In this document: positions 15,316 to 24,141 of the stretch, in pieces
How the letters are laid out: each line of letters opens with the position of its first letter
How positions within the stretch are numbered: position 1 is the stretch's first letter
From: an uncultured Bacteroidaceae bacterium
Lineage (GTDB): Bacteria > Bacteroidota > Bacteroidia > Bacteroidales > Bacteroidaceae
Assembly (NCBI GenBank): GCA_944320955.1
Contig: CALUJL010000018.1
Coordinates: 1-38,399, forward strand
Direction: 5' to 3'
Length of the DNA: 38,399 nt
Position numbers and translations under genes: made by a program
Notes under the pieces: generated by a model
What the model was told of the DNA's origin: nothing
Seen by the model: the letters and a program-made list of their open reading frames with translations, nothing else
Databases searched by the model: none

Positions 15316-16542
15316 ATGGACACACGACAAATCAGAATCAAAGACTTCCAATACGACCTGCCCGAAGGGCGGATTGCCAAATACCCCCTGCCGCGCCGCG
15401 ACCGGAGCAAACTGCTCGTCTACCAGAGCGGGGAGATCGGGGAAAAGCACTTCTACGACCTGCCCGGGCTGCTGCCCGCCGGGACGCTCCTCGTGTGCAA
15501 CAACACGAAAGTCATACTGGCCCGCCTCCACTTCCGCAAGGAGACGGGCGCCCTCATCGAGGTGTTCTGCCTGGAGCCCTACCGCCCGGCCGACTACGCG
15601 CTCTCCTTTCAGCAGAAGGGGAGCGTCGAGTGGCTCTGCATGGTGGGCAATCTGAAAAAGTGGAAGTCCGGCCCGCTGCGGCGCACGCTCTCCATGGGAG
15701 AAGGCCGGACAGTGGAATTGTGCGCCGAGCGGGGAGAATGCCTCGGGACGAGCCACGCCGTGCGCTTTTCCTGGGACGATCCGTCGCTTTCCTGGGCCGA
15801 TCTGCTCGATGCCGCAGGCGAACTCCCCATCCCACCCTACCTGAACCGCGAAACGGAGGAGCGCGACAAGGAAACCTACCAGACCGTCTACTCGCGGGTG
15901 AAGGGCTCCGTGGCCGCTCCCACGGCGGGACTGCACTTTACGCCCGAGGTCCTGGCCGAACTCGACCGGAAAGGCGTGGAGCGCTGCGAGGTCACGCTGC
16001 ACGTGGGCGCAGGGACGTTCCGCCCGGTGAAGAGCGAATCCATCGGGATGCACGACATGCACACCGAATGGCTCAGCGTCAGCCGAAAAGCCCTGGGCCA
16101 GCTCATCGCCCACGGGGCACAGGCCACGGCCGTAGGCACCACTTCGGTGCGCACGCTGGAGAGCCTCTACTACATAGGCTGCCTCCTTCTCCAAAATCCC
16201 GATGCCTCGGAAGAAGAGCTGCACATCCCCCAGTGGATGCCCTACGAGGGGCAGAACGGGGGCGGCGACGTGCCGGCCACGGAAGCGCTGCAGGCCATTG
16301 CCAGCTATCTCGACCGCCACGGGATGGAAGCCCTGCACAGCGCCACGCAGATCCTCATAGCCCCGGGCTACAAGTACCGCATCGTCCGGAAAATGATCAC
16401 CAACTTCCACCAGCCGCAGAGCACCCTGCTCCTGCTGGTCTCCGCCTTCATAGGCGACGACTGGCGGAAAGTCTACGACTATGCGCTCCGCCACGACTTC
16501 CGCTTCCTCAGCTACGGCGACTCCTCGCTGCTCATACCCTGA
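15316..16542 (+). CDS. queA: SAM:tRNA ribosyltransferase-isomerase
   Basis: A 408-residue QueA, which transfers and isomerises the ribosyl part of SAM onto preQ1-tRNA to form epoxyqueuosine. Recognisable blocks are the N-terminal RIAKYPLPRRDRSKLLV, the NNTKVILARL strand, the SVAAPTAGLHFTPE motif and VGTTSVRTLES. It is longer than the about 350-residue proteobacterial form owing to insertions in the middle. It follows manC closely and converges on crcB, with a GC-rich hairpin between them. Confidence 0.95.
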   Translation: MDTRQIRIKDFQYDLPEGRIAKYPLPRRDRSKLLVYQSGEIGEKHFYDLPGLLPAGTLLVCNNTKVILARLHFRKETGALIEVFCLEPYRPADYALSFQQKGSVEWLCMVGNLKKWKSGPLRRTLSMGEGRTVELCAERGECLGTSHAVRFSWDDPSLSWADLLDAAGELPIPPYLNRETEERDKETYQTVYSRVKGSVAAPTAGLHFTPEVLAELDRKGVERCEVTLHVGAGTFRPVKSESIGMHDMHTEWLSVSRKALGQLIAHGAQATAVGTTSVRTLESLYYIGCLLLQNPDASEEELHIPQWMPYEGQNGGGDVPATEALQAIASYLDRHGMEALHSATQILIAPGYKYRIVRKMITNFHQPQSTLLLLVSAFIGDDWRKVYDYALRHDFRFLSYGDSSLLIP

Positions 16543-16575
16543 AGAGCGGCATACCTATTATAATATAGCACATCC

Positions 16576-16601
16576 GCGCGTCTCCCCCTCCGGAGGCGCG
16601 C
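16576..16601 (+). terminator. GC-rich hairpin between queA and crcB
   Basis: GCGCGTCTCC (16576-16585) pairs with GGAGGCGCGC (16592-16601), with one G-T pair and a 6-nt loop. It separates convergent genes and probably ends both transcripts. Confidence 0.6.
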
Positions 16602-16638
16602 TTCCCGTTTCTCCAAGCCACTACCATGCCGGAGCGGC

Positions 16639-17037
16639 TCAGAACAGGAGTGCCAGCCTGTGCCCTGCCCACACGGCAGCCAGCCCCAAGAGGAGCGAGG
16701 CGGCGGCGTAAAGCAGGAAAAGCTCCGTCTGCCCGGCACGCAGCAGGGCGAGCATTTCGGAAGAAAAGGTGGAAAAAGTGGTAAACCCGCCGCAGAATCC
16801 CGCCGTGAGCAGCAAGAGCAGGTCGGGGTCGATACGCCCGCGGCGGAAAAGCCCGTAGCACAGCCCGATAACCAGGCTTCCCGCAAGATTCACGCCCAGC
16901 GTCCCCCACGGGAGAAGGGCGAGCCCGTGCAGCGGGCCGTGCGCCTCCGCCCAGCGGCGGATGAGGGCCGAACAGAGAAAACGGCAGCAACTGCCCGCGC
17001 CGCCTCCGAGGAAAACAAGCAAGAGATCCTTCATCAC
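16639..17037 (-). CDS. crcB: Fluoride channel CrcB/Fluc
   Basis: A 132-residue four-helix membrane protein that exports fluoride as a dual-topology dimer. The family motifs GGGAGSCCRF near the N-terminus, GTLGVNLAGS in helix 2 and GFCGGFTTFSTF in helix 3 (phenylalanine box) are intact. ATG 17035-17037 overlaps the gldH stop (ATGA), so it is co-translated with gldH as the last gene of the metF-holB-ricT-gldH operon. M2 is an equally good start. No fluoride riboswitch was recognised. Confidence 0.92.
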   Translation of the reverse strand: MMKDLLLVFLGGGAGSCCRFLCSALIRRWAEAHGPLHGLALLPWGTLGVNLAGSLVIGLCYGLFRRGRIDPDLLLLLTAGFCGGFTTFSTFSSEMLALLRAGQTELFLLYAAASLLLGLAAVWAGHRLALLF

Positions 17038-17519
17038 AGCCGCGAAAGACGCACTCCCACGTCGTCTATGCCCTGCAGCCGTGGCGTTTTCATCAGATGA
17101 TACACACGGCAGTGCAGCGTGCCCGAACGCAGGAAGCGCAACTTCCCGACCGGCACGCCGGAGACGCGCAGGCTTCCCCAGCCCGTCCCGAGCCAGCGCC
17201 CCCGCTCATCGGCCAGAAGATAGCGCACCACCCGGTGGCGGCGCGTGGACACGCCCGAAGCGGTGCGGAAGTACCACTCCACGGCGAGGTAGAGGTCGCG
17301 ATAAGGGTACCGCACGGCGTGGCGGACCTCAAGGCTGAGCAGATAGGCGGGCAGGCTGTCGCGCACGGGGATGTCGAAGCTGAGCGTGTCGGCCTGCGTC
17401 CAGTTTTGCTCCGGGACGCGGCGGAAACTGTGGTAGGCCGTCGACTTCTCACAGGAGGGCAGGAGCAAACCTAAACACAGCAGCAGCGCAAGGGGAAAAG
17501 CGGCAGCACTTTTTGCCAA
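17034..17519 (-). CDS. gldH: Gliding-motility lipoprotein GldH
   Basis: A GldH-family outer-membrane lipoprotein. After the lipobox (LLLPSC) the mature part begins CEKSTAYHSFRRVPE and continues with the family's beta-rich domain. GldH is linked to gliding and type IX secretion in Bacteroidota, but it also occurs in non-motile gut species, so motility is not implied. No ATG exists in frame. TTG at 17519 gives a compact lipoprotein signal (MAKSAAAFPLALLLCLGLLL...). GTG at 17585 would add 22 residues encoded entirely by the 22-bp repeats. Either way the start codon and the n-region of the signal lie inside repeat array R2. Confidence 0.82.
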   Translation of the reverse strand: MAKSAAAFPLALLLCLGLLLPSCEKSTAYHSFRRVPEQNWTQADTLSFDIPVRDSLPAYLLSLEVRHAVRYPYRDLYLAVEWYFRTASGVSTRRHRVVRYLLADERGRWLGTGWGSLRVSGVPVGKLRFLRSGTLHCRVYHLMKTPRLQGIDDVGVRLSRL

Positions 17520-17580
17520 AAGCGGCAGCGCTTCCGGCCAAAAGCGGCAGCACTTCCGGGCGGAAGCGGCAGCGCCGTCC
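17490..17580 (+). repeat. 22-bp repeat array R2 (over gldH start)
   Basis: Three exact 22-nt steps begin AAAAGCGGCAGC (from 17497, 17519 and 17541) and a fourth partial unit follows. It is the most regular of the five arrays. It overlaps the start and signal-peptide codons of gldH, on the opposite strand. Confidence 0.75.
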
Positions 17581-17598
17581 GCCACGGGTGCGCCCCGG

Positions 17599-18933
17599 TC
17601 AATCCTGCGGCTTGCCCTGGGGCTGCGCGGGAGCCTGGTCTTTTCGCGGACGGCTGTTCTCATCCTTGCGCGGAGTCTTGTTGCGGTTTCCGTTTCTGCG
17701 CGGGCGGTCGGCCCGGTTGTTGCGGCGCGCCCCCTCGTCGGGACGGGCGTTTTCCCCGCCTCCGGCAGGCTTCGCGCCCCCGGCCTGCGGCTTCCCGGCA
17801 GCAGCCTGGCGCGGTTCGCGGCCTCCCCCGCGGTTCTCCTTGCGGCCCTTGCCGCCCTTTTTTGCCCCTTTGCGCTTGTCGAAGCGGGTAAGGCTTTCCT
17901 GTTCCACCAGGTCCACCGAGACCGGCGCCTGGGAGCCTGCGGCGGAAAGGTCGACAAGCGACTCGGGCTTCTCGCCGCGGCGGTTCATGTTGATGATTTC
18001 GAAGGCGCGCCGTGCCGAAATCGTATGGGCGTTGGCCGCAAAGTTCTTGTCTGTCGAGTAAGTCACCTGCCCCGAGAGGATGTCGGCCTTGAAGAAATAA
18101 TAAGTGCCCTCGGTGGTTTCCAGTTCTATCTCGCGCGAAGGCAGGCGCGCGCCTGCTTCGATGTAGGAATCGGCCTCGTAATTGAGACAGCACTTGAGCT
18201 TCGCGCACTGCCCGGCCAGCTTGAGCGGATTGAGCGAGAGGTCTTGCAACCGCGCGGCGCTGGTGGATACGGAATTGAAGGTGCTCATCCACGTGGCGCA
18301 GCAGAGCTCCCGCCCGCAAGGGCCTATGCCGCCTATGCGCCCCGCCTCCTGGCGGGCGCCTATCTGCTTCATCTCGATGCGCACGCGGAAGGCCTCGGCC
18401 AAGACCTTGATGAGCTGCCGGAAATCTACGCGGTCGTCGGCAATGTAATAGAAGATGGCTTTGTTGCCGTCGCCTTGGTATTCTACATCGCCGATCTTCA
18501 TCTTCAGCCCCAGGTCGAGGGCGATTTGGCGCGAGCGTATCATGGTTTCGTGCTCGCGCGCCTTGGCTTCCTCGTATTTCTCGATGTCCACGGGCTTGGC
18601 CTTGCGGTAGATGCGGCGGATTTCCATGTCGGGTTTGCAGCGGTTCTTGCGCATCTGCAGGGGGACGAGGCGCCCCGTCAGCGTGACGGTGCCTATGTCG
18701 TGGCCGGGAGAGGCCTCTACGGCCACGATGTCGCCCTTGGAGAGTTCCAGATTGTTGCTGTTCTGGTAGTACCCCTTGCGGGTGTTCTTGAACTGTACCT
18801 CTACCAGATTGCACTCCGCGTCGCTCTCCGGCAGGTCGGCCAGCCAATCGAAAGTGTGGAGTTTATCGTCTATTTTCGAGCAGCCGCGCTTCGAGAGCCC
18901 GCCGCTGCCGCTGGATAGTTTATAGTCGTTCAT
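17599..18933 (-). CDS. ricT: PSP1-domain protein (RicT/YaaT-like)
   Basis: A 444-residue protein. Residues about 40-300 form the PSP1 region with the cysteine set typical of RicT: GPC206GRELC211C212 and C243AKLKC248C249, suited to binding an iron-sulfur cluster. In Bacillus, RicT (YaaT) works with RicA and RicF in RNA maturation; the Bacteroidota role is not established. From about residue 345 the tail is disordered, rich in Gly, Arg, Lys, Asn and Pro, and may bind RNA. It lies between holB and gldH; its stop is 13 bp before the alternative GTG start of gldH. Confidence 0.85.
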   Translation of the reverse strand: MNDYKLSSGSGGLSKRGCSKIDDKLHTFDWLADLPESDAECNLVEVQFKNTRKGYYQNSNNLELSKGDIVAVEASPGHDIGTVTLTGRLVPLQMRKNRCKPDMEIRRIYRKAKPVDIEKYEEAKAREHETMIRSRQIALDLGLKMKIGDVEYQGDGNKAIFYYIADDRVDFRQLIKVLAEAFRVRIEMKQIGARQEAGRIGGIGPCGRELCCATWMSTFNSVSTSAARLQDLSLNPLKLAGQCAKLKCCLNYEADSYIEAGARLPSREIELETTEGTYYFFKADILSGQVTYSTDKNFAANAHTISARRAFEIINMNRRGEKPESLVDLSAAGSQAPVSVDLVEQESLTRFDKRKGAKKGGKGRKENRGGGREPRQAAAGKPQAGGAKPAGGGENARPDEGARRNNRADRPRRNGNRNKTPRKDENSRPRKDQAPAQPQGKPQD

Positions 18934-18988
18934 TGCATCTGTTTTAAATAAAAGGTTGGTATATAGTGTTCGGGCGCGGCAGCCGTGG

Positions 18989-20122
18989 CTACCGATGCCT
19001 GATGAGTACGGCTATCTGCAGCGCCAGGTCGAAGAATACCATCTTCGCGTTGACGTTCTGTTCCACGTGCCTCAGGGCCAGATCCAGCTCCTCCATGATA
19101 CCGATGCAGTTGCGCTCGTTGATGAAAGGGGCGAAGCGCACGGCAAACTGCTGCTCGGCGGGACTCATGTAGACCATCTGCGGGCAGTGGAAATTGTAGA
19201 CAAAGTTTTCGCGCAGCATGCGCTGGCTGTAGAGCAGGAAAGCCTTTTCCTGCTCGCGGGGCAGGTCGGCCAACTTTTCGCTCCAGGCCTTCATGCCGCG
19301 GGCGTTGCGGGTATAGGCCAGGCGCATCAGCTCCACGAAGCGGTCGAACCAGGCCTTTTCCTCGCCGGTGGCGGAGAGGGCGGAGAGGGCCTCTATGAAG
19401 TCGCCGCCGGAGCGGTGGGCCGCCGCCTCGGCCGCGGCTGGGTCGAGGGCAAAACGGCTGCCGAGCGCCGCGGCTATGTCCGCCTCGCCGATGCGGGGGA
19501 CGAGGATGCGCTGCGTGCGACTCACGATGGTCGGGAGCAGGCGCTCCGGCGCTTCGCTCACGAGGATGAAGGCCGACTGCCCGGGAGGCTCTTCGAGGAG
19601 CTTGAGGAGCTTGTTGGCGCAGGCTTCGTTCATGCGCTCCGGATACCAGATGATGACCACCTTGTAGCCGCCGGCGCTGCTGGCGATGTTCATCTTCCGC
19701 ACCAAGTCGGCCGCCTCGCCGGCATAGATGAAGGCCTGGCCCTTGGCGCCCATGGCTTCGAGCCAGGCATCCAGGCGGACGTAGGGGCCGCCCTTGAGGA
19801 AATCGCGCCACTCCGCCTGCCAGTGGGCGCAGAGGGAATCTTCGGCTTTCGTGCGGGCGCTCTTCTTCTGGTTGGGGAAGACGAAGTGAAGGTCGGGGTG
19901 CTCCAGGCGCGCTACCTGCCGGCAGGAGGGGCAGGTGCCGCAGGAGTCCTCGGCCGAGCGGCAGGGGCAGAGGAGGTATTGGGCATAGGCCAGGGCCAGG
20001 GCCAGCGTGCCGTAGCCCGGCGCGCCGCAGAAGAGCATGGCGTGGGGCACGCGCCCCTCGGCCGTCTCGCGGCGGAGCTTGTCTTTGAGCGCCTGCTGTC
20101 CTATGACTTCGGAGAAATACAT
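18989..20122 (-). CDS. holB: DNA polymerase III delta' subunit
   Basis: A 377-residue clamp-loader subunit, started at ATG 20122 (MYFSEVIGQQALKDKL). A longer in-frame start at 20263 lies inside metF and is rejected. The AAA+ fold is visible: a P-loop remnant GAPGYGTLALALA in which the Walker A Lys is replaced by Thr (delta' does not hydrolyse ATP), a four-Cys zinc module (CPCRSAEDSCGTCPSC), and KLLKLLEEPPGQSAFILVSE with the sensor region. It is second in the metF-holB-ricT-gldH-crcB operon, 19 bp after metF. Confidence 0.93.
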   Translation of the reverse strand: MYFSEVIGQQALKDKLRRETAEGRVPHAMLFCGAPGYGTLALALAYAQYLLCPCRSAEDSCGTCPSCRQVARLEHPDLHFVFPNQKKSARTKAEDSLCAHWQAEWRDFLKGGPYVRLDAWLEAMGAKGQAFIYAGEAADLVRKMNIASSAGGYKVVIIWYPERMNEACANKLLKLLEEPPGQSAFILVSEAPERLLPTIVSRTQRILVPRIGEADIAAALGSRFALDPAAAEAAAHRSGGDFIEALSALSATGEEKAWFDRFVELMRLAYTRNARGMKAWSEKLADLPREQEKAFLLYSQRMLRENFVYNFHCPQMVYMSPAEQQFAVRFAPFINERNCIGIMEELDLALRHVEQNVNAKMVFFDLALQIAVLIRHR

Positions 20123-20141
20123 GCCGTCCGTCCCCCTTCGG

Positions 20142-21101
20142 TCAATAGATTTCGCGCGCGATGGCGCGGATGCTTTGGGCTGCACCCACCGAGTAGAAGT
20201 GGATGCTCGGCACGCCGTGGGCCATGAGCTCGCGGCACTGTTGTATGCCCCATTCCACGCCAAAGGCTGCCGCTTCGTCGTCCGTCTTGCAGCGCGAGAG
20301 GCCGTCCACCATGTCCTGCGGCAGGTCGATGCGGAAGGTTTTCGGCAAGACGCTGAGCTGCGCCAGGCGGGTGAAGGGCTTTATGCCAGGGATGATGGGC
20401 ACCGTGATGCCGGCCTTGCGGGCGCGCTCGACGAAGGAGAAGTATTTCCGGTTGTCATAGAAGAGTTGCGTGACGGCATACTCCGCTCCCAACTCCACCT
20501 TGCGCCGCAACCAGTAGAGATCGGCCTCCGGATTGGGAGACTCCTCGTGCTTCTCGGGATAACAGGCTACGCCGTAGCGAAACGGGGGCAGCGGCTGCTT
20601 GATGGGCTCGCCGTCTTCGAAGATTCCGCGGTTGAAGCGGTTGATCTGCTCTTCGAGATCCGTGGCGTGGGCATGGCCTTCGGGCTCGGGGATGAAGCGC
20701 TTCTCGTGGGGGGCCTTGTCGCCGCGCAGGACCAGCAGGTCGGTGATGCCGAGGAACTGCAGGTCGAGGAGCACATACTCCGTCTCCTCGCGCGTAAAAC
20801 CGCTGCAGAGTATGTGAGGGACGATGGGGATCCCGTAGCGGGTCTTGAGGGCGGCGGCCACGGCCACCGTGCCCGGCCGCCGGCGCAGGCGCAGGCGGCG
20901 GAAAGCGCCCGGCCCGTCGTCGGAGGGACGGTAGACGTATTCGCTGCGGTGCGTCGTGATATTTATATATTTCGGGTCGAACTCGCGCAACAAGTCGACC
21001 GTCTCGAAGAGTTTCTCCATGCCGAAGCCTTTCAGCGGCGGGAGCACTTCGAAGGAAAAGGCCGTACCCTTGGCGGAGTTGATCAAATCCAATATTGCCA
21101 T
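20142..21101 (-). CDS. metF: 5,10-methylenetetrahydrofolate reductase
   Basis: A 319-residue flavoenzyme reducing methylene-THF to methyl-THF for methionine synthesis. Family blocks are FSFEVLPP near the start, NITTHRSEY, HILCSGFTREE, LLVLRGDK, the long ACYPEKHEESPNPEADL motif and QLFYDN. It is the first gene of a leftward operon with holB, ricT, gldH and crcB. A TACTTTTG box on the minus strand (21143-21136) lies 35 bp upstream; no good -33 TTTG is seen. Confidence 0.95.
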   Translation of the reverse strand: MAILDLINSAKGTAFSFEVLPPLKGFGMEKLFETVDLLREFDPKYINITTHRSEYVYRPSDDGPGAFRRLRLRRRPGTVAVAAALKTRYGIPIVPHILCSGFTREETEYVLLDLQFLGITDLLVLRGDKAPHEKRFIPEPEGHAHATDLEEQINRFNRGIFEDGEPIKQPLPPFRYGVACYPEKHEESPNPEADLYWLRRKVELGAEYAVTQLFYDNRKYFSFVERARKAGITVPIIPGIKPFTRLAQLSVLPKTFRIDLPQDMVDGLSRCKTDDEAAAFGVEWGIQQCRELMAHGVPSIHFYSVGAAQSIRAIAREIY

Positions 21102-21135
21102 TCGCGTAGAGAATTTTCAGAATGCTTGCAGGCTA

Positions 21136-21268
21136 CAAAAGTAAGCAATTAAACTGAAATCCGGAAAACTTGCAGCCCTTTCGCGCAAAAGATGCAGCGC
21201 TTTTGGCCGAAAGCGGCAGCACTTTTGGCGAAAAGCGGCAGCACTTTCCGGCATTTTCCCTACATTTG
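21136..21268. promoter_or_regulatory. Divergent metF / GT2 promoter region
   Basis: It holds TACTTTTG on the minus strand (21143-21136) for metF and TACATTTG on the plus strand (21261-21268) for the glycosyltransferase. Neither has a clear -33 TTTG at normal spacing; the space between is filled by repeat array R3. Confidence 0.4.
21161..21256 (+). repeat. 22-bp repeat array R3 (metF/GT2 intergenic)
   Basis: Four consecutive units with 22-nt steps (for example AAAAGCGGCAGCACTTTCCG at 21231). The 24 bases at 21230-21253 are identical to 28141-28164 inside ccsBA. The array ends just before the -7 box of the rightward gene. Confidence 0.75.
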
Positions 21269-21311
21269 CCCCGCCAAGACGCCGCCCCGCGGCACAAAAC
21301 AGGCTACGCCC

Positions 21312-22244
21312 ATGATTTCCATCCTCATACCTACGTACTGCTACGACTGCACCGCCCTGGCCTCGGCCCTGAGCCGGCAGGGCACGGAGCTGCAGCGGGA
21401 GACGGGCGGGGGCTTCCGTTTCGAGCTCATCGTGGGCGACGACGGCTCGCCCGAGGCGGCCTCCGTGGAGCGGAACCGCGCCGTCAACCGCCTGCCGGGC
21501 TGCCGCCTCTGGGAGTCGCCCCGCAACCTGGGCCGCGCCGCCATACGCAACCGCCTGGCCGAGATGGCCGCCTATCCCTGGCTGCTCTTCATAGACAGCG
21601 ACGCCGGGGCTGAGGAAAACCCCGGTTTCCTGCGCCGATACTGGCAGGAGGCCGCCGCCGGCGCCCCGGTCGTCTGCGGCGGGCTACGCAACGTGGGCCG
21701 CCTCCCCCGCCCGGGCCTGGAACTCCGCTTCCGCTACGAGGCATGGCTCGACCGCCGGCGCAGCGCCGGACAGCGCAGCAGCCGCCCCTACGACGAATTT
21801 ACCTTCTTCAACTGCCTCATCCGGCGCAGCACGTTTCTCTCTGTCCGCATCGACGAACGCTACAAGCACTACGGCTACGAGGACGTGGACTTCGGCCTCC
21901 GGCTGAAAGCGGCCGGCGCCGGCATAAAACACATAGAGAATCCGCTCATCCATCTGGGGCTGGACGAGAATGCCTGCTTCCTGGAAAAAATCGAGACTTC
22001 CCTGCGCACGCTCCACAGCCTCGGCGACCGCCGCCTGGAGCAGGGCAGCGCCGTGGCACGCATGGCGCTCCGCCTCAAACGCCTGCACCTGGACGGCGCA
22101 ATGCGCCTGTTCCACGCCGCTTTCCGCAGCCTGGAACGCCGCAACCTGCTCGGCAGCCGTCCCTCGATTGCCGTGCTTTCGCTCTACAAGTTAGGGTATT
22201 ACTGTTCGCTCCGGGGCACCCTCCCCGGGAAAGGTCAGGGGTGA
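21312..22244 (+). CDS. Family 2 glycosyltransferase
   Basis: A 310-residue GT-A fold enzyme started at ATG 21312 (MISILIPTYCYDC). The upstream in-frame ATG at 21192 would translate repeat array R3 and is rejected. Motifs are the N-terminal ILIPTY strand, VGDDGS, the metal-binding DSD at 95-97 (FIDSDAG) and the acceptor-side YED at 189-191 (GYEDVDFGLRLKAAG). No membrane anchor is seen. The donor and acceptor cannot be inferred; cell-surface glycan synthesis is likely. Its 3' end overlaps the convergent acyl-CoA ligase gene by 10 bp. Confidence 0.87.
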   Translation: MISILIPTYCYDCTALASALSRQGTELQRETGGGFRFELIVGDDGSPEAASVERNRAVNRLPGCRLWESPRNLGRAAIRNRLAEMAAYPWLLFIDSDAGAEENPGFLRRYWQEAAAGAPVVCGGLRNVGRLPRPGLELRFRYEAWLDRRRSAGQRSSRPYDEFTFFNCLIRRSTFLSVRIDERYKHYGYEDVDFGLRLKAAGAGIKHIENPLIHLGLDENACFLEKIETSLRTLHSLGDRRLEQGSAVARMALRLKRLHLDGAMRLFHAAFRSLERRNLLGSRPSIAVLSLYKLGYYCSLRGTLPGKGQG

Positions 22245-24079
22245 TACTCCTCTTCCGCCTCGCGATACATGCGTTCTATCTCCGCTTCGTAGTGTTTGGC
22301 CACGACGTCGCGGCGTATCTTCAGCGTGTTCGTCAGTTCCCCCCTCTCCATGCTGAAAGGGCGCGGCAGCAGCAGGAAGCGCTTCACCTGCTCGTAGTGG
22401 GCAAACTGCTGCTGGATCGTGTCGATACGCGCCTTGAAAAGTTCCTGGATACGCGGGTGGCGGAGCAAATCCTCTATGGAAGAATAGGAAATGTTGTGCC
22501 GCGCCGCGTAGTCCTTCACGGCGGGATAGACGGGGACTATGAGGGCCGAGACGAATTTACGCTGGTCGGCTATGATGACGAGCTGGTCGATGTAGCGGTC
22601 CACCACGAGTTTCGACTCCAACTGCTGGGGGGCGATGTATTTTCCGTTGGACGTCTTGAAGAGATCCTTTATCCTTTCCGTCAGGTAGAGCTCGCCGTCT
22701 TTCATGTAGCCTGCATCGCCCGTGCGGAAGAAGCCGTCTTCGGTGAAAGACTCCTGCGTGATGCTCGCCTTCTTGTAGTACCCGCGCGTGACGGTGGGGC
22801 CCTTGACGAGGATTTCGTTGCCGGGGCCGAACTTCAGCTGCAACCCGGGCACCACGCGGCCCACCGACCCGATCGTATAGCGGTCGGGCAAATCGCAGGA
22901 AACGGTGGCCATCGTCTCCGTCAGCCCGTAGCCCACGAGGATGGGGATGCCCACCGAGCGGATAAACTCGCTCACCGGGTCGGGAATCGCGGCTCCGGCC
23001 GTGGGATAAAAGTTGCCCCGCTCGACTCCGACTATGCGCTTGATGAGCAGAAAGATCGTGTGCTCGTAGAATTTGTAGCGCAACTCCAGCCCCAGCGGCG
23101 GCTTCTTCCCGAGGCGGACGTAGCCCAGATTGTACTCCCGCCCTACGGCAAGGGCATTCAGCATGAGGGCCTTCTTCATGCCCGTGGCCGACTGGATGAT
23201 CTCTTGCGCCGCCTGGTAGACTTTTTCCCAGAAGCGCGGCACGGAACACATGACCGTCGGGCGGACTTCCCGCATGGAGGTCTGTATGTCGGCGGGCTTG
23301 AGATTGATGCAGACCTCCGCACCTACTTCCAGGCAGAAGTAGGTGAAAGCTTTCTCGAATACGTGGGCCAGGGGAAGGAAGCACATCGAAACGTCGCGGT
23401 CGGTGAGCATGTGGAGCCGCTCGGCGTGGGCGCGGATCTGTTCGATGAACGCACCGTGGTGGAGCAAGACGCCCTTCGGCTCGCCGGTAGTGCCGGAGGT
23501 ATAGAGGATATTCATCAGGTCCTCGCCCGAAGCCTGCTGCTTGCGCCGGGCCAGCTCGGCAGCGCGCCCGCCGGCTTCCGCCTCGCCGGGGGCATAGGCC
23601 TCGCGCAGGAAATCGTCGAAATATACGGATATATGGTCGCGCTCATGCCGCACGATGCTGCGGTCGAAGAGGATGATGCGTTCGAGCGAGGGGCATATAG
23701 GGAGCACATTGAACGCCGCGTCATACTGGAACTGCTCGCCCACGAAGAGCAAACGCACGGAGGCTTCGTTGATGATATACTGCACCTGCGAACCCGAGCT
23801 GGTGGCATAGAGCGGGATGGCCACGCCGCGCACCCCGTAGACGGCCATCTCCACGTAGAGATACTCCGGCTTGTTCTGGGAGAAGATGCCCACGTTTTCC
23901 TGCACCCCCACGGAACTTGCCAGCAGGGCGAGCGCCGTGTTCTCCACCCGGGCGCCCACCTCTTCCCAGCTCACGGAGCGCCACGTCCCCGCTTCATAGT
24001 CCTTGTATCGCAAGGCGGAGCGCCGCCCGTACTTCTGAGCCTGGCAATCCGCCAGCACGGCAAGATGATGAACTTCCAT
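22235..24079 (-). CDS. Long-chain fatty acid-CoA ligase (AMP-forming)
   Basis: A 614-residue adenylate-forming enzyme, started at ATG 24079 (MEVHHLAVLA). Signature motifs are YTSGTTGEPKGV (193-204), GYGLTETMA, the RTGDAGYMKDGELYL hinge region and the A10-type lysine near the end (GELTNTLKIRR). The size and the sequence around DLFKTSNGKYIAPQQLES fit the FadD/AMP-binding ligases that activate long-chain fatty acids for phospholipid recycling. It is monocistronic, with argE' divergent upstream. A TACTTTTG box (24112-24105, minus) lies 26 bp before the start. Confidence 0.92.
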   Translation of the reverse strand: MEVHHLAVLADCQAQKYGRRSALRYKDYEAGTWRSVSWEEVGARVENTALALLASSVGVQENVGIFSQNKPEYLYVEMAVYGVRGVAIPLYATSSGSQVQYIINEASVRLLFVGEQFQYDAAFNVLPICPSLERIILFDRSIVRHERDHISVYFDDFLREAYAPGEAEAGGRAAELARRKQQASGEDLMNILYTSGTTGEPKGVLLHHGAFIEQIRAHAERLHMLTDRDVSMCFLPLAHVFEKAFTYFCLEVGAEVCINLKPADIQTSMREVRPTVMCSVPRFWEKVYQAAQEIIQSATGMKKALMLNALAVGREYNLGYVRLGKKPPLGLELRYKFYEHTIFLLIKRIVGVERGNFYPTAGAAIPDPVSEFIRSVGIPILVGYGLTETMATVSCDLPDRYTIGSVGRVVPGLQLKFGPGNEILVKGPTVTRGYYKKASITQESFTEDGFFRTGDAGYMKDGELYLTERIKDLFKTSNGKYIAPQQLESKLVVDRYIDQLVIIADQRKFVSALIVPVYPAVKDYAARHNISYSSIEDLLRHPRIQELFKARIDTIQQQFAHYEQVKRFLLLPRPFSMERGELTNTLKIRRDVVAKHYEAEIERMYREAEEEYHP

Positions 24080-24104
24080 AAGGCACTGCAGTTTTATTCC
24101 CTTA

Positions 24105-24141
24105 CAAAAGTATCTCTTTTTTTGAAATATACCTACTTTTG
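24105..24141. promoter_or_regulatory. Back-to-back -7 boxes of acyl-CoA ligase and argE'
   Basis: TACTTTTG on the minus strand (24112-24105) faces the ligase gene and TACTTTTG on the plus strand (24134-24141) faces argE'. The same octamer is used both ways, 21 bp apart. Neither has a standard -33 TTTG. Confidence 0.45.

Noticed and set aside
14191-16494. A 767-codon open frame on the minus strand opposite manC and queA
   Set aside because: It spans two well-supported genes and a gap between them. Long antisense frames are common in GC-rich coding DNA, and its product has no recognisable motif.
17599-18933. The Gly/Arg-rich end of the RicT-like protein as a frameshift product
   Set aside because: The frame is continuous and basic disordered tails are common in RNA-associated proteins; no better frame is seen.
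18989-20263. A longer HolB starting at 20263
   Set aside because: The added 47 residues are antisense to nothing but overlap the metF coding end, and the family begins at MYFSEVIGQ.
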